Shown: positions 16,261 to 25,469, counted from the first letter of the stretch. The stretch: 55,505 nt of DNA from Phycisphaerales bacterium (GCA_022446885.1 JAKVBU010000010.1:101362-156866); one strand, 5' to 3'. Notes: generated from the letters alone by a model not told the origin. Program-made: numbers and translations.

Positions 16261-17353
16261 CCTCGTCGCCCAAGACCAGATCCAGATCAAGCATCGACCC
16301 CGGTGGCGTGCTGGCTCGCATCGGCCCCCGAGAACGAAGTGCTTGGATGCAGTCTTTGAGGTCTGCGGGCACCGGAGCGATGAACTGCACCTGCTCTTGG
16401 GAGTGGGGGTGCTCAAAGCCCAGCAGGGTCGCGTGGAGGGCCTGCCGCTGGAGCACCACCCGCAACGGGTCGTCGCCTCGAGGCGGTGGCAGGATGTCCC
16501 GCACCTGCAGATGGGATCCGCCGTACATGTCGTCTCCGGCGATGGGCCATCCGCGGTGGCTCAGATGGACACGGATCTGGTGCGTTCGTCCGGTGCGAAT
16601 CTCGACTTCCAACAGGGTGAAGTCGCCATATCGCTCCCGCACTCGATAGATGGTCAGAGCCGACTTGCCGGTGTCGTCCCAGCGGACTGCCTGACGCTCG
16701 CGAATCGTCGGGTGCTTGCCTATGGGCAGGTCAATCTCATCGACCGTGGGTTCGACGTCGCCATGCACAAGTGCCAGATACCGTTTGCGAGTGGTTCGTT
16801 CCTCAAACTGCCGTCCCAGGCGCCAATGTGCGGTGTCGTGTTTGGCCACGACCAGAACGCCGCTGGTGAATCGGTCCAGCCGATGCACGACCCCGGGGCG
16901 GGCCTGATCTTCTCCCACACTGGAGAGGCTGCCGGACCCGGCGTTGGCGAAATGCCAGGCCAGTCCGTTGATGAGCGTGCCGCTCTGATGTGATCGAGCC
17001 GGGTGCACAATGAGATCTGGCTGCTTGTTGATCACGATCAGGTGGTCATCTTCGTGCAGGATGGCCAGAGGCAGTTCTTGGGCAAGCAGTTCCCGGCTCG
17101 GAGGCGGGGGTAGCACGATGGTCACTTCATCACCGGGATTGAGCCGAGTCGAAGCCTTCGGAACACGTCCATCGATGGTGACGGCGGACTCCTGAACGAG
17201 CTTTTGCAGAGCGGTTCGGCTCATCCATGGAATGCGGGAGCGTAGCCACTGATCGAGGCGTACGGCTCGAGCGCGGCCGACCGTCCAGGTGACCCTGCGG
17301 GGGCCGTCCGTGTCGTCGTCGAAAGGGAGGACGTCCTCGTCGGAGGCGTTCAA
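16247..17353 (-). CDS. RluA/RluD-family 23S rRNA pseudouridine synthase
   Basis: A 368-residue enzyme. An N-terminal S4 RNA-binding domain (about 32-80, VRLDQWLRSRIPWMSRTALQ) precedes the catalytic domain, where HRLDRFTSG holds the catalytic Asp, followed by KRYLALVHG and EIRTGRTHQIRVHLSHRGWP. This architecture matches RluD-like synthases; which uridines are modified cannot be told. The first 20 residues are acidic. The TTG start overlaps the stop of the upstream YfgM-like gene as TTGA. The end overlaps convergent mraY by 14 bases. Confidence 0.9.
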   Translation of the reverse strand: MNASDEDVLPFDDDTDGPRRVTWTVGRARAVRLDQWLRSRIPWMSRTALQKLVQESAVTIDGRVPKASTRLNPGDEVTIVLPPPPSRELLAQELPLAILHEDDHLIVINKQPDLIVHPARSHQSGTLINGLAWHFANAGSGSLSSVGEDQARPGVVHRLDRFTSGVLVVAKHDTAHWRLGRQFEERTTRKRYLALVHGDVEPTVDEIDLPIGKHPTIRERQAVRWDDTGKSALTIYRVRERYGDFTLLEVEIRTGRTHQIRVHLSHRGWPIAGDDMYGGSHLQVRDILPPPRGDDPLRVVLQRQALHATLLGFEHPHSQEQVQFIAPVPADLKDCIQALRSRGPMRASTPPGSMLDLDLVLGDEVSEV

Positions 17354-18141
17354 CCGTCCTCGCCGGCAGGTGCGGGTTCAGTTGTGTCGCCCACAGGCAG
17401 ATCGAGTGGATTGGTCTGGGCTGGTGGCAATGGGCCCGTGGGCGGCGTGTCGCCTGGCCCCAAGGGTTCCAATCCAGGCGGAAGCTGGAAGCCACCGGGC
17501 AAGGTGGGGGCGGTCGGTGCCGCGGGCCGGGCCGTGGGCAATGAAGCCACATCAGCCGTCTGGGCTCGAGCCAGCGCCTGTGTGGCCAGCGGCTCCAGCC
17601 AGCCCTCGGCGCGTTGAGCCGATCGGTTGTAGAAGTCTCTGGCGGTTTCGGCGTCGCCCCGAGACTCAGCTACGGCGGCCAGTCCGTTGAGGGCTGAGAC
17701 GGCGACGAGGGTCGTGGCTCTTGCGCCGTCATCTCCGGCAAGCACGAGTTCGAACTGCCGTGCGGCATCATCGAGTGCTTGCGTGCGTTGGGTGTCATCC
17801 AACTCTTCGGTGGAGAGCCGGCCCAGCAAGATGCGACCGGCCTTCAATCTCGCCAGCGGGGCGACCGCGTCGATGTCACCATGGATTGTCGCGATCTCAG
17901 CCAGCGATGCTGGCTCGGTCGTTGTCATCAACTCCACCCAGGCGGTGGCACGGCGAGAGGCCTCGGCAGTGTCGGCGTTGGTGACCCAAAGCCGGATGGC
18001 GATGACGGCGAGAATGGCGGTGATGACCCAAGGCCCGTATTGCTTGAGCCCGTCGAGGAAGTCCTCGTTGACGCGGCTCTCGCGCAGGTCGGTCTGATGC
18101 ACCTCTGCTTCAAGTCTCTTGCGGTCAGATGAGTCACTCAT
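17350..18141 (-). CDS. Membrane-anchored TPR-like protein (YfgM-like)
   Basis: A 263-residue protein with a cytoplasmic charged N-terminus, one transmembrane helix at about 37-53 (WVITAILAVIAIRLWV), then a helical solenoid (about 60-195) with paired AxxLAxxA patterns, and a long Pro/Gly/Thr-rich tail (about 205-263). This order is that of YfgM-like proteins, which work with periplasmic chaperones and the Sec translocon; that role is inferred from fold only. The start at 18141 (MSDSSDRK) is preferred to 18165. TACGAT at 18164-18169, with TTGGCC 18 bases upstream, could be its promoter, giving a leader of about 16 bases. Confidence 0.72.
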   Translation of the reverse strand: MSDSSDRKRLEAEVHQTDLRESRVNEDFLDGLKQYGPWVITAILAVIAIRLWVTNADTAEASRRATAWVELMTTTEPASLAEIATIHGDIDAVAPLARLKAGRILLGRLSTEELDDTQRTQALDDAARQFELVLAGDDGARATTLVAVSALNGLAAVAESRGDAETARDFYNRSAQRAEGWLEPLATQALARAQTADVASLPTARPAAPTAPTLPGGFQLPPGLEPLGPGDTPPTGPLPPAQTNPLDLPVGDTTEPAPAGEDG

Positions 18142-18251
18142 GGCGGGCTGCTCCCAGCCCAACATCGTACCGGCAGCCGACCCCCAAGGCCAAGCCCTGA
18201 GCCCAATCTGGCGCTCCTTGGGCTCTTCCCGAACGGCTGCCGATTGCTCCC

Positions 18252-19244
18252 TCAGGCGACGTCCAACCGGCCGGCAGCGGCGGTTGCTTGTTCAAGACAG
18301 GCTTGCAGGTGCTTGGGATGCCCCTCAGTACGCAGAAATGCCGGTGCCGTAGCCGCCATGAGGAGCCGGCGGATATCGGCAAGCGTGTGGTCCTCATCGG
18401 AGAGGCCCAGCCCTGCCGCTCGACGGGCGCGGCGCATGGTCTTGACCGGCGCCAATGCCAGCCGCTGTGATCGCGACCAGAGCTGCCGCTCCAGATAGAC
18501 GGCATCCTCGACCCAGTGGCCCGGTCGAACTTCAGCCAGATCAATGAGGATGACTGGCGCATCAGCCTCGTCACTACGGCACAGGGCATTGGCAAGATGG
18601 AGATCGCCGTGAATCCACTGATCGAGGGGGCGTTTGCGCCATCTGGCAACGAGCGAGTCAAGCGCCTTGCCCAGTCGTCGGTGGAGTTTCTTCCACTCGT
18701 TCGTCTGCTCCAGCGCGTTGTCTTTCAATGCCTGCATGGCCTTGTCGAGCGTCAGGCTCCAGTCTTCACGGGCGACCTGATCGGGGTCGATCTCGAAGGA
18801 TCGGGTCTGGGCATGCAGGCGGGTTGCAGCCTCGGCGATGCGGCCCACGTGGGTGTCTTCCCAGTGCAGCCCCAGCGGGCCAACTGGCAGCGCCTCGATC
18901 ACCATCCAGGCCAGGTCATAGGGGCCCAGTGTCAATCCTGAGGCCAGCAACTGGGCCACGGTGTCTGGTGGACTGCCGTCACCAGCCTGCAATCGTCTGG
19001 TCCAGAAGAGCTCACGCGGGCCCACCGGCACCTTCACGATCACCTTTCTAGCAGTGCCATCGTCTTGTTTCCAATTGCCTCGGCCGGTTGCAGCGCCACC
19101 ACGCTGCCAGTCGGCACGAAACCAAGTGATCCCATCAAGCCGCCCATTGCAGGCTTCGATGAGATGCGGCCGAAGTGACTCGGCCAGACTTCGATCGGCT
19201 CTTCCTGAAGGCCCCATCTGCGCTGACACTACCCACTTGGGCAT
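18252..19244 (-). CDS. Aminoglycoside-phosphotransferase-like kinase (choline/hydroxy-substrate kinase fold)
   Basis: A 330-residue cytosolic protein of the APH fold. The catalytic loop is WIHGDLHLANALC with the HGDLHxxN signature (near residue 218), and the metal-binding segment after it reads VILIDLAEVRPGHW, so the usual second acidic residue (IDxxD/E) is present only as the Glu of AEV. The nucleotide-binding Lys is probably in KVIVKVPVGP. Family members phosphorylate antibiotics, choline, homoserine or sugars; resistance should not be assumed here. It starts 54 bases from the divergent HAD gene and is separated by 110 bases from the downstream YfgM-like gene. Confidence 0.78.
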   Translation of the reverse strand: MPKWVVSAQMGPSGRADRSLAESLRPHLIEACNGRLDGITWFRADWQRGGAATGRGNWKQDDGTARKVIVKVPVGPRELFWTRRLQAGDGSPPDTVAQLLASGLTLGPYDLAWMVIEALPVGPLGLHWEDTHVGRIAEAATRLHAQTRSFEIDPDQVAREDWSLTLDKAMQALKDNALEQTNEWKKLHRRLGKALDSLVARWRKRPLDQWIHGDLHLANALCRSDEADAPVILIDLAEVRPGHWVEDAVYLERQLWSRSQRLALAPVKTMRRARRAAGLGLSDEDHTLADIRRLLMAATAPAFLRTEGHPKHLQACLEQATAAAGRLDVA

Positions 19245-19263
19245 CTCCGAGGCAAGGGGGGCC

Positions 19264-19292
19264 TTGCCCGGGGGCTCCGGCGGGCCTACCGT
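19264..19292 (+). promoter_or_regulatory. Promoter TTGCCC-17-TACCGT, leaderless-type, for the HAD gene
   Basis: TTGCCC (19264-19269) and TACCGT (19287-19292) are exactly 17 bases apart, and the ATG at 19299 begins six bases after the -10. The whole unit lies in the 54-base divergent gap. Confidence 0.5.
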
Positions 19293-19298
19293 CGCGGC

Positions 19299-20168
19299 AT
19301 GGGCGTGATCGTGGTCGATCTGGACGGAACGCTGGTGGACCCCCAAGGGGCCGTCTCTCAGCCGGGTGCTGCTGCCTTGCGAGATGCTCGCGCGGCCGGC
19401 TGGCAGGTGTTGATCGCGACCGGACGGAGCTGGAGCGAGTGCCGTCAATTGCTGGACGAGGCCGGCGTCGATGGCCCAGTCATCACGGCAGGGGGTGCCA
19501 CTGTGACGCAACACCCCGGGGGGATGACCCTCGACGCGGTGGCGATGGAAGAGGCACAGGCTCAACTGGCCGCCGAGATTCTCATCAGCCACGGCCTGGG
19601 TGTACTTGGTCTATTGGACCCGGACCATTGTGGGGTGGAGTATCTGCACATCGGTCCTCACCCGCTCCATGCGGTGTCTGCTTGGTGGCACGAACATCAC
19701 GGCCACTCGATCGTGGCATGCCCCTCCCTCGATGGGGCGTTGGCTCATGGTCCAATGCTGCGAATTGCTGCAGTTGCTGATGCAGAGTCATTTGCTGCCC
19801 CAATGAGCGAACTTGAGGCCCGACTGAGTTCGGCGAGCCGAGCTTGGCACTGGGCTGCTGTGATTGATCAGGCCCAAGGGCATGCACCGGTTCATCTGCT
19901 GGAGGTGTTTTCCAGATCAGCCTGCAAGTGGGCCATGGTCGAGCGGTGGTGTCGTTCAAATGGCTTTGATCCTGACCAGGTGGTAGCCATCGGGGACGGT
20001 CGCAACGATGTGGAACTCATCCGCCATGCGCCCTTGGGTATCGCCATGGGGAATGCAGACGCGCAGGTGCTTGCGGTGGCTGATCATGTTGCGCCTTCCA
20101 ATGCACAGCACGGGGTGGCACACGCCGTGGAGGCCCTGCTCGAAGGGGCGTTGGCGGTGCCGTCATGA
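19299..20168 (+). CDS. HAD-superfamily hydrolase, Cof type (IIB)
   Basis: A 289-residue cytosolic phosphatase. Motif I is VVDLDGTLVD (nucleophile Asp7 and acid/base Asp9), motif II is the Thr of LIATGRSW, and motifs III/IV are the Lys of SACKWAMVE followed by AIGDGRNDVELI. The type IIB cap lies between about residues 85 and 195. Cof-type enzymes dephosphorylate sugar phosphates, pyridoxal phosphate or nucleotides; the substrate is unknown. Its stop overlaps the ATG of the giant downstream gene as ATGA, so the two are translationally coupled and may act together. Confidence 0.85.
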   Translation: MGVIVVDLDGTLVDPQGAVSQPGAAALRDARAAGWQVLIATGRSWSECRQLLDEAGVDGPVITAGGATVTQHPGGMTLDAVAMEEAQAQLAAEILISHGLGVLGLLDPDHCGVEYLHIGPHPLHAVSAWWHEHHGHSIVACPSLDGALAHGPMLRIAAVADAESFAAPMSELEARLSSASRAWHWAAVIDQAQGHAPVHLLEVFSRSACKWAMVERWCRSNGFDPDQVVAIGDGRNDVELIRHAPLGIAMGNADAQVLAVADHVAPSNAQHGVAHAVEALLEGALAVPS

Positions 20169-23100
20169 TGCGAGACCTGCTTCAAAGACACGACGGTGCA
20201 GCCGTGGTCGGGGCACCCGAGGCCGTCGTCAAGGCGGTGCTTGAGTGCTCCGGCCATGTGACGAGTTTTACATGGGCCCGGGCGGATGCGAGCCGTGGGC
20301 TGGACGATCTACTGCAATCCCCCGGAGCTCAGGAGGCCTTGGCGCTACATCGGTTGAGTGTGCGGGCGGCTTCCGATGCCCAGCGGGCGTTGGCAACGGC
20401 ACTGGCAGCGGCTGGGCGTGGGGGGCTGCATGTGGTGTTTGCCGCAGGGCAGGGCGCGCTCTCACTTGCGACCAGGCTCGATGGTCGAACGCTGCCTGAA
20501 GCTGCAGGTCTTCTCGTGATCAGCGACCATCCGCCAAGGGAGCGATCTGCAGTACTGGGGCTTGACTTGCCTGTGCTCGAACCGGGCACGGTTTCGCAGC
20601 TGCGAGATGATTTGGAACCAGCTTTGCGCATGAGCAGAGCATCCGGCCGAGCCGTGATGATGGCGGTCGATGCACGAGTGCTGCGATCGGGTGCCTCCAT
20701 TGATCTTCGGCCTAATCATGGGGCAGATGCGCCCAGACGTGAGGGGCAGCGGCATCGCTCGATGCGATGGGATCGCAAAGAGGATGCGCTTCGTATGGCC
20801 CGGCGGCTCGAGTTGAGCCGCTTCAGAGAGCTGCCCAGCCCTGGCGAAGTGGCTCCCGCAGGTTTGATCACCGTCGGTAGCGCTGATGGACATGTTCAAT
20901 TGGCACTGAGAGACAGCCAGTCAAGTGCACGCGTTCCAGTTCTGCACCTTGGTGTGTCGGCGCCGGTTGATCCGGCGGCGGTGATTCGCATGCTCGGACG
21001 CTGCGCTCGCGCCATCGTGGTTGAGCCAGGCTCGGAGTCAGTTGCCCACGAGATTCGGCGCATCGCTGACGAGCATCGAATGCAAGGTGAGACGGTGGCG
21101 GCGGTCGAGTCGGCCATGGTGCCCGAGTCGAGTGTGCGGGCCACCAGGTGGCTGCAGACGCTCTTGTCAGGCGAGGCCCAGGGGGCGTCACCGCCACCGC
21201 CAATCGTGGCTGCGCCTGTGATCGAGGGACGGGCGATGGGCCTCTCGGCCATGAGAGACGCCATTCGTCGGCAACTGCACACCTTGCTGACGCAGCGCGT
21301 GGACGCCTTGGAACCGGTGCCTATCCAACTCGACGGGCTGTCAATAGGCGATGAGCCTGGTCAGGGCATCGGTGTGGAGACGTGGACAGCATCGAGTTTC
21401 CGTGACGCTGGAGCAGCGGCGGTTGATCAGTCGATCGAGGCACCTGGCACTTGGCTGCATGTCATCGCGGCGGGCGCACCACCACGGGGCGTGATGATCG
21501 AGCGATTGGCTGCGGCATTCGTGCCACCGGAACTGGATCCGGCGCCGCGGGTTCGTCGAGTGCCCTTTGACGAGGAGATTGCATTCAGTGAGGCCGTGGC
21601 AGAAGCGCTCAGCGCCCCGGGCGTGACGCTTCTGGTGGTGTCCGACGTCAACGGACAATGGGATGTTGACGCCAGAGAGCAAGCGGCCAGAGAGGTCGAT
21701 CGGGCGGGGTTCCGTCCGTTGCAACGGGTCGTTCAGCCGGTGGAGCGATTCAGCAGCCCGCAGCCGGCGGCGCTGGGGGCCATCGATCCGGCCGGACTTG
21801 ATCCCGAGATTCAAAGTGCAGCCAGAGTGACCAAGATCGATGGCCCTTGGCGGCCCCGACTGGCGCTCAGGATCAGGCCTCGGCAGGAGATGATCGAGGT
21901 CACTCGCAATCAGGCGCCACGCGTTGATGTACATGCCAGCGGTCTGCCAGTGCCCGTGCCAAGGCATGCCCGTGAGCCAGTCTGGCGAATTCACCTTGCT
22001 GGTTTCAGAGGGCACCGGCCCGGCGTTGTGGGCACGATCCTGGCGATGGCGGGCGAGGCCATGGGATATCAGGTGGACTTCACCTGCGACACGACCCCCA
22101 CCGGACCGGGTCAGCGGGCATTTGTGCAGATGCGCTTTGAGCAGCCCGGGGCACCGCGGACACTCCGCATCGAACCTGGCATGGCTGACGTTCTGTTGTC
22201 ATTCTCAGACGCTCAAGCGGCGGCAGCGGCCACTTTGTGTGATCCCGACCGCACCTGTATCGCGGCTGGGGCGGCCGAAGGGGGCGCCATTGCTCAGTGG
22301 ATCCGGGGCAAGTGGCAGCGTGATCGTTGTCTGGTTGCCGATGTGCAGGAAACCTGCCGCCGCCGATTTCACACCAGCCGTCTGGTCGATGTGGTGTTGG
22401 TCGGCGCAGCATTTCAATCGGGGTGGATACCACTGCGGGTGGACACGGTCGAAGCAGCGCTGACACAGGTTGAGGCATCCGGACATGCAAGAGTGCGGGA
22501 GGCATTCACATTTGGGCGACACGCTGCGTTGGACCCTGCTTTGCTCTCACCTGAGCGGGCGGTAGATGAAATCGACACACCTCTGCGGCGAGCCCGGCGT
22601 TGGCGGTTGCTCGCTCGCATGGGCACGCGCCGCACCGACCAGAAACTCGGCACGCTGCTTGAGCGGGTGTTGCAGGGGCTGCCAGGGTTGGCGGAGACTG
22701 CCGACGGGCGGCAGATGCGTGGGCTGCTTGTAGATGGCCTCGCTGGGGCAACCACGTGGGGTGGGATCGACGTGGCCCAATCGCTTGCAGATGACGTGCT
22801 CGCCTTGTACCGAGCCGATCGGGCCGACACCGGCCGCCGCCTGACTCGCGCCGCGATCGGGCCACTTGTTGAGACAACGCTACTCCGAGATCCGATCCAT
22901 GTGGCCCGCATGGCCGTCTCTCCCGGCCACCGTGCCCAGTTGCGGCGGTCTTTCAATGTCCGGCCAAGCCGAGGCGACACCATGGAGATCCGATACCTCA
23001 CGCGAATCGAGTTCGTGGCCGGATCTCATGCGCTGCACTTGGATGTGCGTACCAGCGACTGGGTCGCCCGTTTGGTGGCGGCGCTGGGGGCCATCGTTCC

Positions 23101-23320
23101 GCGTCGATGGCGAGGATCTCCTCAACAACGTGCCCGACGCGAAGCGGTCAGGTCTATTGTCCAGCGTTCAACGACCGAGGCCAGCGAAGGGCACGACCAT
23201 TGGTTGGCAGTGCTTGAACAGTTGCGAGGCCAGTTTGAGTCGGGGCGACTCGGGGCAATGTCGCCCGATGAGATTCGTTTGCTTCCCGACTCGGTCAGTG
23301 CGCCCGCTGCTCCCTTCTGA
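20165..23320 (+). CDS. Giant protein resembling fused indolepyruvate ferredoxin oxidoreductase but lacking cofactor motifs
   Basis: A 1051-residue soluble protein. By order and residual motifs it looks like an IorA-IorB fusion. The N-terminal part (about 1-190) has GLLVISDHPPRERS followed by LPVLEP, as in the pyrimidine-binding domain. A second block (about 235-300) has VPVLHLGVSAP and IVVEPGSESV. The segment at about 365-480 sits where the thiamine-diphosphate domain belongs. About 608-800 resembles the gamma domain, with GFRGHRPGVVGTILAMAGEA in place of GxGGxGxxxAxxxLA. What is missing: there is no GDG...N thiamine motif, and the seven cysteines form no CxxCxxC iron-sulfur cluster set. A pseudoenzyme or a new activity is inferred. 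It ends 26 bases inside convergent rlmN. Confidence 0.6.
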   Translation: MMRDLLQRHDGAAVVGAPEAVVKAVLECSGHVTSFTWARADASRGLDDLLQSPGAQEALALHRLSVRAASDAQRALATALAAAGRGGLHVVFAAGQGALSLATRLDGRTLPEAAGLLVISDHPPRERSAVLGLDLPVLEPGTVSQLRDDLEPALRMSRASGRAVMMAVDARVLRSGASIDLRPNHGADAPRREGQRHRSMRWDRKEDALRMARRLELSRFRELPSPGEVAPAGLITVGSADGHVQLALRDSQSSARVPVLHLGVSAPVDPAAVIRMLGRCARAIVVEPGSESVAHEIRRIADEHRMQGETVAAVESAMVPESSVRATRWLQTLLSGEAQGASPPPPIVAAPVIEGRAMGLSAMRDAIRRQLHTLLTQRVDALEPVPIQLDGLSIGDEPGQGIGVETWTASSFRDAGAAAVDQSIEAPGTWLHVIAAGAPPRGVMIERLAAAFVPPELDPAPRVRRVPFDEEIAFSEAVAEALSAPGVTLLVVSDVNGQWDVDAREQAAREVDRAGFRPLQRVVQPVERFSSPQPAALGAIDPAGLDPEIQSAARVTKIDGPWRPRLALRIRPRQEMIEVTRNQAPRVDVHASGLPVPVPRHAREPVWRIHLAGFRGHRPGVVGTILAMAGEAMGYQVDFTCDTTPTGPGQRAFVQMRFEQPGAPRTLRIEPGMADVLLSFSDAQAAAAATLCDPDRTCIAAGAAEGGAIAQWIRGKWQRDRCLVADVQETCRRRFHTSRLVDVVLVGAAFQSGWIPLRVDTVEAALTQVEASGHARVREAFTFGRHAALDPALLSPERAVDEIDTPLRRARRWRLLARMGTRRTDQKLGTLLERVLQGLPGLAETADGRQMRGLLVDGLAGATTWGGIDVAQSLADDVLALYRADRADTGRRLTRAAIGPLVETTLLRDPIHVARMAVSPGHRAQLRRSFNVRPSRGDTMEIRYLTRIEFVAGSHALHLDVRTSDWVARLVAALGAIVPRRWRGSPQQRARREAVRSIVQRSTTEASEGHDHWLAVLEQLRGQFESGRLGAMSPDEIRLLPDSVSAPAAPF

Positions 23321-24386
23321 GTTGACCGCAGGCCGCCGCGATGTCGCGGCCTCGTGAGGCTCTGATGTGGGCATTGACAGACGCCCGGCGAAGGATGCGT
23401 TGAAAGCCCAGTACGTCGTCATCCGTGGGGCGGCGGTAAGGCAGGCCATCGACTTCGTTGTACCGAATGAGATTCACGTTGGCCCGAAGCGTCCGTGCGA
23501 GTCGCGCGAGTTCACGGGCCTGCGACGATCGATCGTTTACGCCACCCAGCAGCAGATACTCGAGCGTGATCTCGCGGCCGGATTGCTCGAAGTACGCCCT
23601 GCAGGCATCCAGTAACTCTTCGATGGTTGAGAACTTCGCCCATGGGATCAACTCCCGTCGAAGGTCATCATCTGGGGCGTGCAGAGACAGCGCCAGCGTC
23701 ACCGGCAGTTCGAAGTGGGCAAACCGACGAATGGCCGCCGGCAACCCAACGGTGCTGACGGTGATGCGACGGGCGCCGATGCCCATGCCCCAAGGGGCGT
23801 TCAGCGTTCTGATGGCCTGCATGACTGCGGTGGCATTCGCCAGCGGTTCACCCATGCCCATGAAGACAACATTGGAAACGCGCGATCCACCTTCAAGCCA
23901 ACTGAGGCGATGCGCCTGTTCCACGATCTGTCCCGCGTCGAGATTCCCTTCGAGACCACCCAAGCCCGAGGCGCAAAATCGGCACCCGACAGGGCAGCCC
24001 ACTTGTGATGACAGGCATGCAGTTCGCCGATCCTCCGTCGGGATGAGCACTGTCTCCGTGCTCCGGTCGCTGGGGCCGCCTGTCGGCGCCAGCACGGGAA
24101 GGGGCGATGGGCCCGCTGGTCGGGTCTTCATCGAGTCCCAACCCAGCAGCAACTTGTGAGTGCCGTCGCTGGCAAGTGCGCTCGCGAGCAGTTCGCCACG
24201 GTAGAACTCAACCTGCTCAGCGATCAGATCACGGTGGGCGGCCGAGACATTCGTCATTGCGGATGGATCAACAACACCCTGCCGGTAGACCCATCTCAAG
24301 ATCTGGTCTGCCCGATGCCGTGGCATGTCGTGGTCGGCGCAGAACGACTCCAGCGACGTGGGGTCGAGGTCGAAGAAACTCAGCAC
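23295..24386 (-). CDS. rlmN: Dual-specificity 23S rRNA/tRNA (adenine-C2) methyltransferase
   Basis: A 363-residue radical-SAM enzyme that methylates A2503 of 23S rRNA and A37 of some tRNAs. The cluster motif is CPVGCRFC within TACLSSQVGCPVGCRFCASG. GMGEP, TVSTVGL and LALSLHAPDD follow, and the resolving cysteine is in IAAACGQL near the C-terminus. Length is close to E. coli RlmN (384). It starts at a GTG that overlaps the end of ispH by seven bases, so the two form an operon. Confidence 0.94.
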   Translation of the reverse strand: MLSFFDLDPTSLESFCADHDMPRHRADQILRWVYRQGVVDPSAMTNVSAAHRDLIAEQVEFYRGELLASALASDGTHKLLLGWDSMKTRPAGPSPLPVLAPTGGPSDRSTETVLIPTEDRRTACLSSQVGCPVGCRFCASGLGGLEGNLDAGQIVEQAHRLSWLEGGSRVSNVVFMGMGEPLANATAVMQAIRTLNAPWGMGIGARRITVSTVGLPAAIRRFAHFELPVTLALSLHAPDDDLRRELIPWAKFSTIEELLDACRAYFEQSGREITLEYLLLGGVNDRSSQARELARLARTLRANVNLIRYNEVDGLPYRRPTDDDVLGFQRILRRASVNAHIRASRGRDIAAACGQLRREQRAH

Positions 24387-25435
24387 GAGCCGTTCACCGT
24401 CAGATCGACCAGCCGGTGAGAGATGCCGTTGGCCTGAAGAAACGACTTGGTCGCCTTGATGTTGTCCATGGAGATTCGACGGCCCTCTGGATCGACCCCG
24501 CGTGATCGCATGAACTTCTTCAGGCTGCCAGGCAGGCCGAACTCGATGCTCTCGTGGAAGACGTCGTGCTGTTCGACTTCGCCACCGTGGTTGCGTACAA
24601 GTTCGAGGATGAGCGAGTGGACGAGGTCTTCAGGAGCGCTGGCACCTGCAGTCACCAGTACACGATGGACACCTTCCAGTGCATCAGGGTTGAGTTCACC
24701 CACGTCGTCGATCAGAATCGCATCGGTGCCCACATTTCTGGCAATCTCAGTGAGTCGAACGCTGTTGGAGGAATTTGTCGAGCCAACGACGATGACCAGA
24801 TCACAGTCGGGGGAGAGCCGTCGCACAGCCTGCTGTCGGTTTGTCGTGGCGTAGCAGATGTCCTCACTGGGCGGTGACTTGAGCGAGGGAAAGGCCCGCT
24901 TGAGCGCCGAGATAATGACCTCGGCGTCGTCCGTGCTCAGGGTGGTCTGGGTGAGATAGATGAGTTTCTCGGGGTCATCTATCTGAAGCGAGGGAATCTC
25001 GTCGGGATGCTCGACCACCTGAATGGCATCGGGGGCCTCGCCCTGCGTGCCGATCACCTCCTGATGGTCACGGTGCCCCACGAGCAGAATCTGCCATCCG
25101 CGATTGGCATATCTGATGGCCTCCGCGTGGACCTTCGTCACCAGCGGGCAGGTGGCATCGATGTCGATGAGATTCCGCCCGCGGGCTTGGGCTCGAACCT
25201 GCGGGCTTACACCGTGGGCGCTATAGACGATGATGGCATCCTCGGGAGCAGCCGAGATTTCTTCGATGAAGATCACGCCTTGATCGCGAAATCGCTCCAC
25301 CACGTGCTTGTTGTGCACAATCTCGTGATAGACGTAGATGGGGTCGTCCGTGACCTCCAGCAGCTGATCGATCACGTCGATGGCCATGTAGACGCCGGCG
25401 CAGAATCCCCTCGGGTTGGCGAGGATGATTTTCAC
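24380..25435 (-). CDS. ispH: 4-hydroxy-3-methylbut-2-enyl diphosphate reductase
   Basis: A 351-residue iron-sulfur enzyme making IPP and DMAPP in the last MEP step. The three cluster cysteines are in NPRGFCAGV, DATCPLVTKVH and EDICYATTNRQ; EIVHNKHVV carries an active-site His. It is about 35 residues longer than E. coli IspH because of a C-terminal tail after EFGLPGSLKKF. I choose the GTG at 25435; the frame stays open to 25807, but that would run antisense through hpnC. It is divergent from hpnCDE, whose products consume its isoprenoids. Confidence 0.95.
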   Translation of the reverse strand: MKIILANPRGFCAGVYMAIDVIDQLLEVTDDPIYVYHEIVHNKHVVERFRDQGVIFIEEISAAPEDAIIVYSAHGVSPQVRAQARGRNLIDIDATCPLVTKVHAEAIRYANRGWQILLVGHRDHQEVIGTQGEAPDAIQVVEHPDEIPSLQIDDPEKLIYLTQTTLSTDDAEVIISALKRAFPSLKSPPSEDICYATTNRQQAVRRLSPDCDLVIVVGSTNSSNSVRLTEIARNVGTDAILIDDVGELNPDALEGVHRVLVTAGASAPEDLVHSLILELVRNHGGEVEQHDVFHESIEFGLPGSLKKFMRSRGVDPEGRRISMDNIKATKSFLQANGISHRLVDLTVNGSC

Positions 25436-25441
25436 GCCCAC

Positions 25442-25447
25442 ATGATA
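25442..25447 (-). promoter_or_regulatory. -10 hexamer TATCAT, leaderless-type, for ispH
   Basis: TATCAT lies six bases before the GTG at 25435. It faces the hpnC hexamer within a divergent gap of only 34 bases. Confidence 0.5.
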
Positions 25448-25454
25448 GCCCCGA

Positions 25455-25460
25455 TACAGT
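25455..25460 (+). promoter_or_regulatory. -10 hexamer TACAGT for hpnC
   Basis: TACAGT lies nine bases before the ATG at 25470, which would give a leader of only about two bases. Confidence 0.4.
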
Positions 25461-25469
25461 GCCGCCCCG

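Noticed and set aside
18252-19244. Antibiotic resistance determinant (aminoglycoside phosphotransferase)
   Set aside because: Only the broad kinase fold is visible; the family covers many housekeeping substrates and there is no mobile or resistance context.
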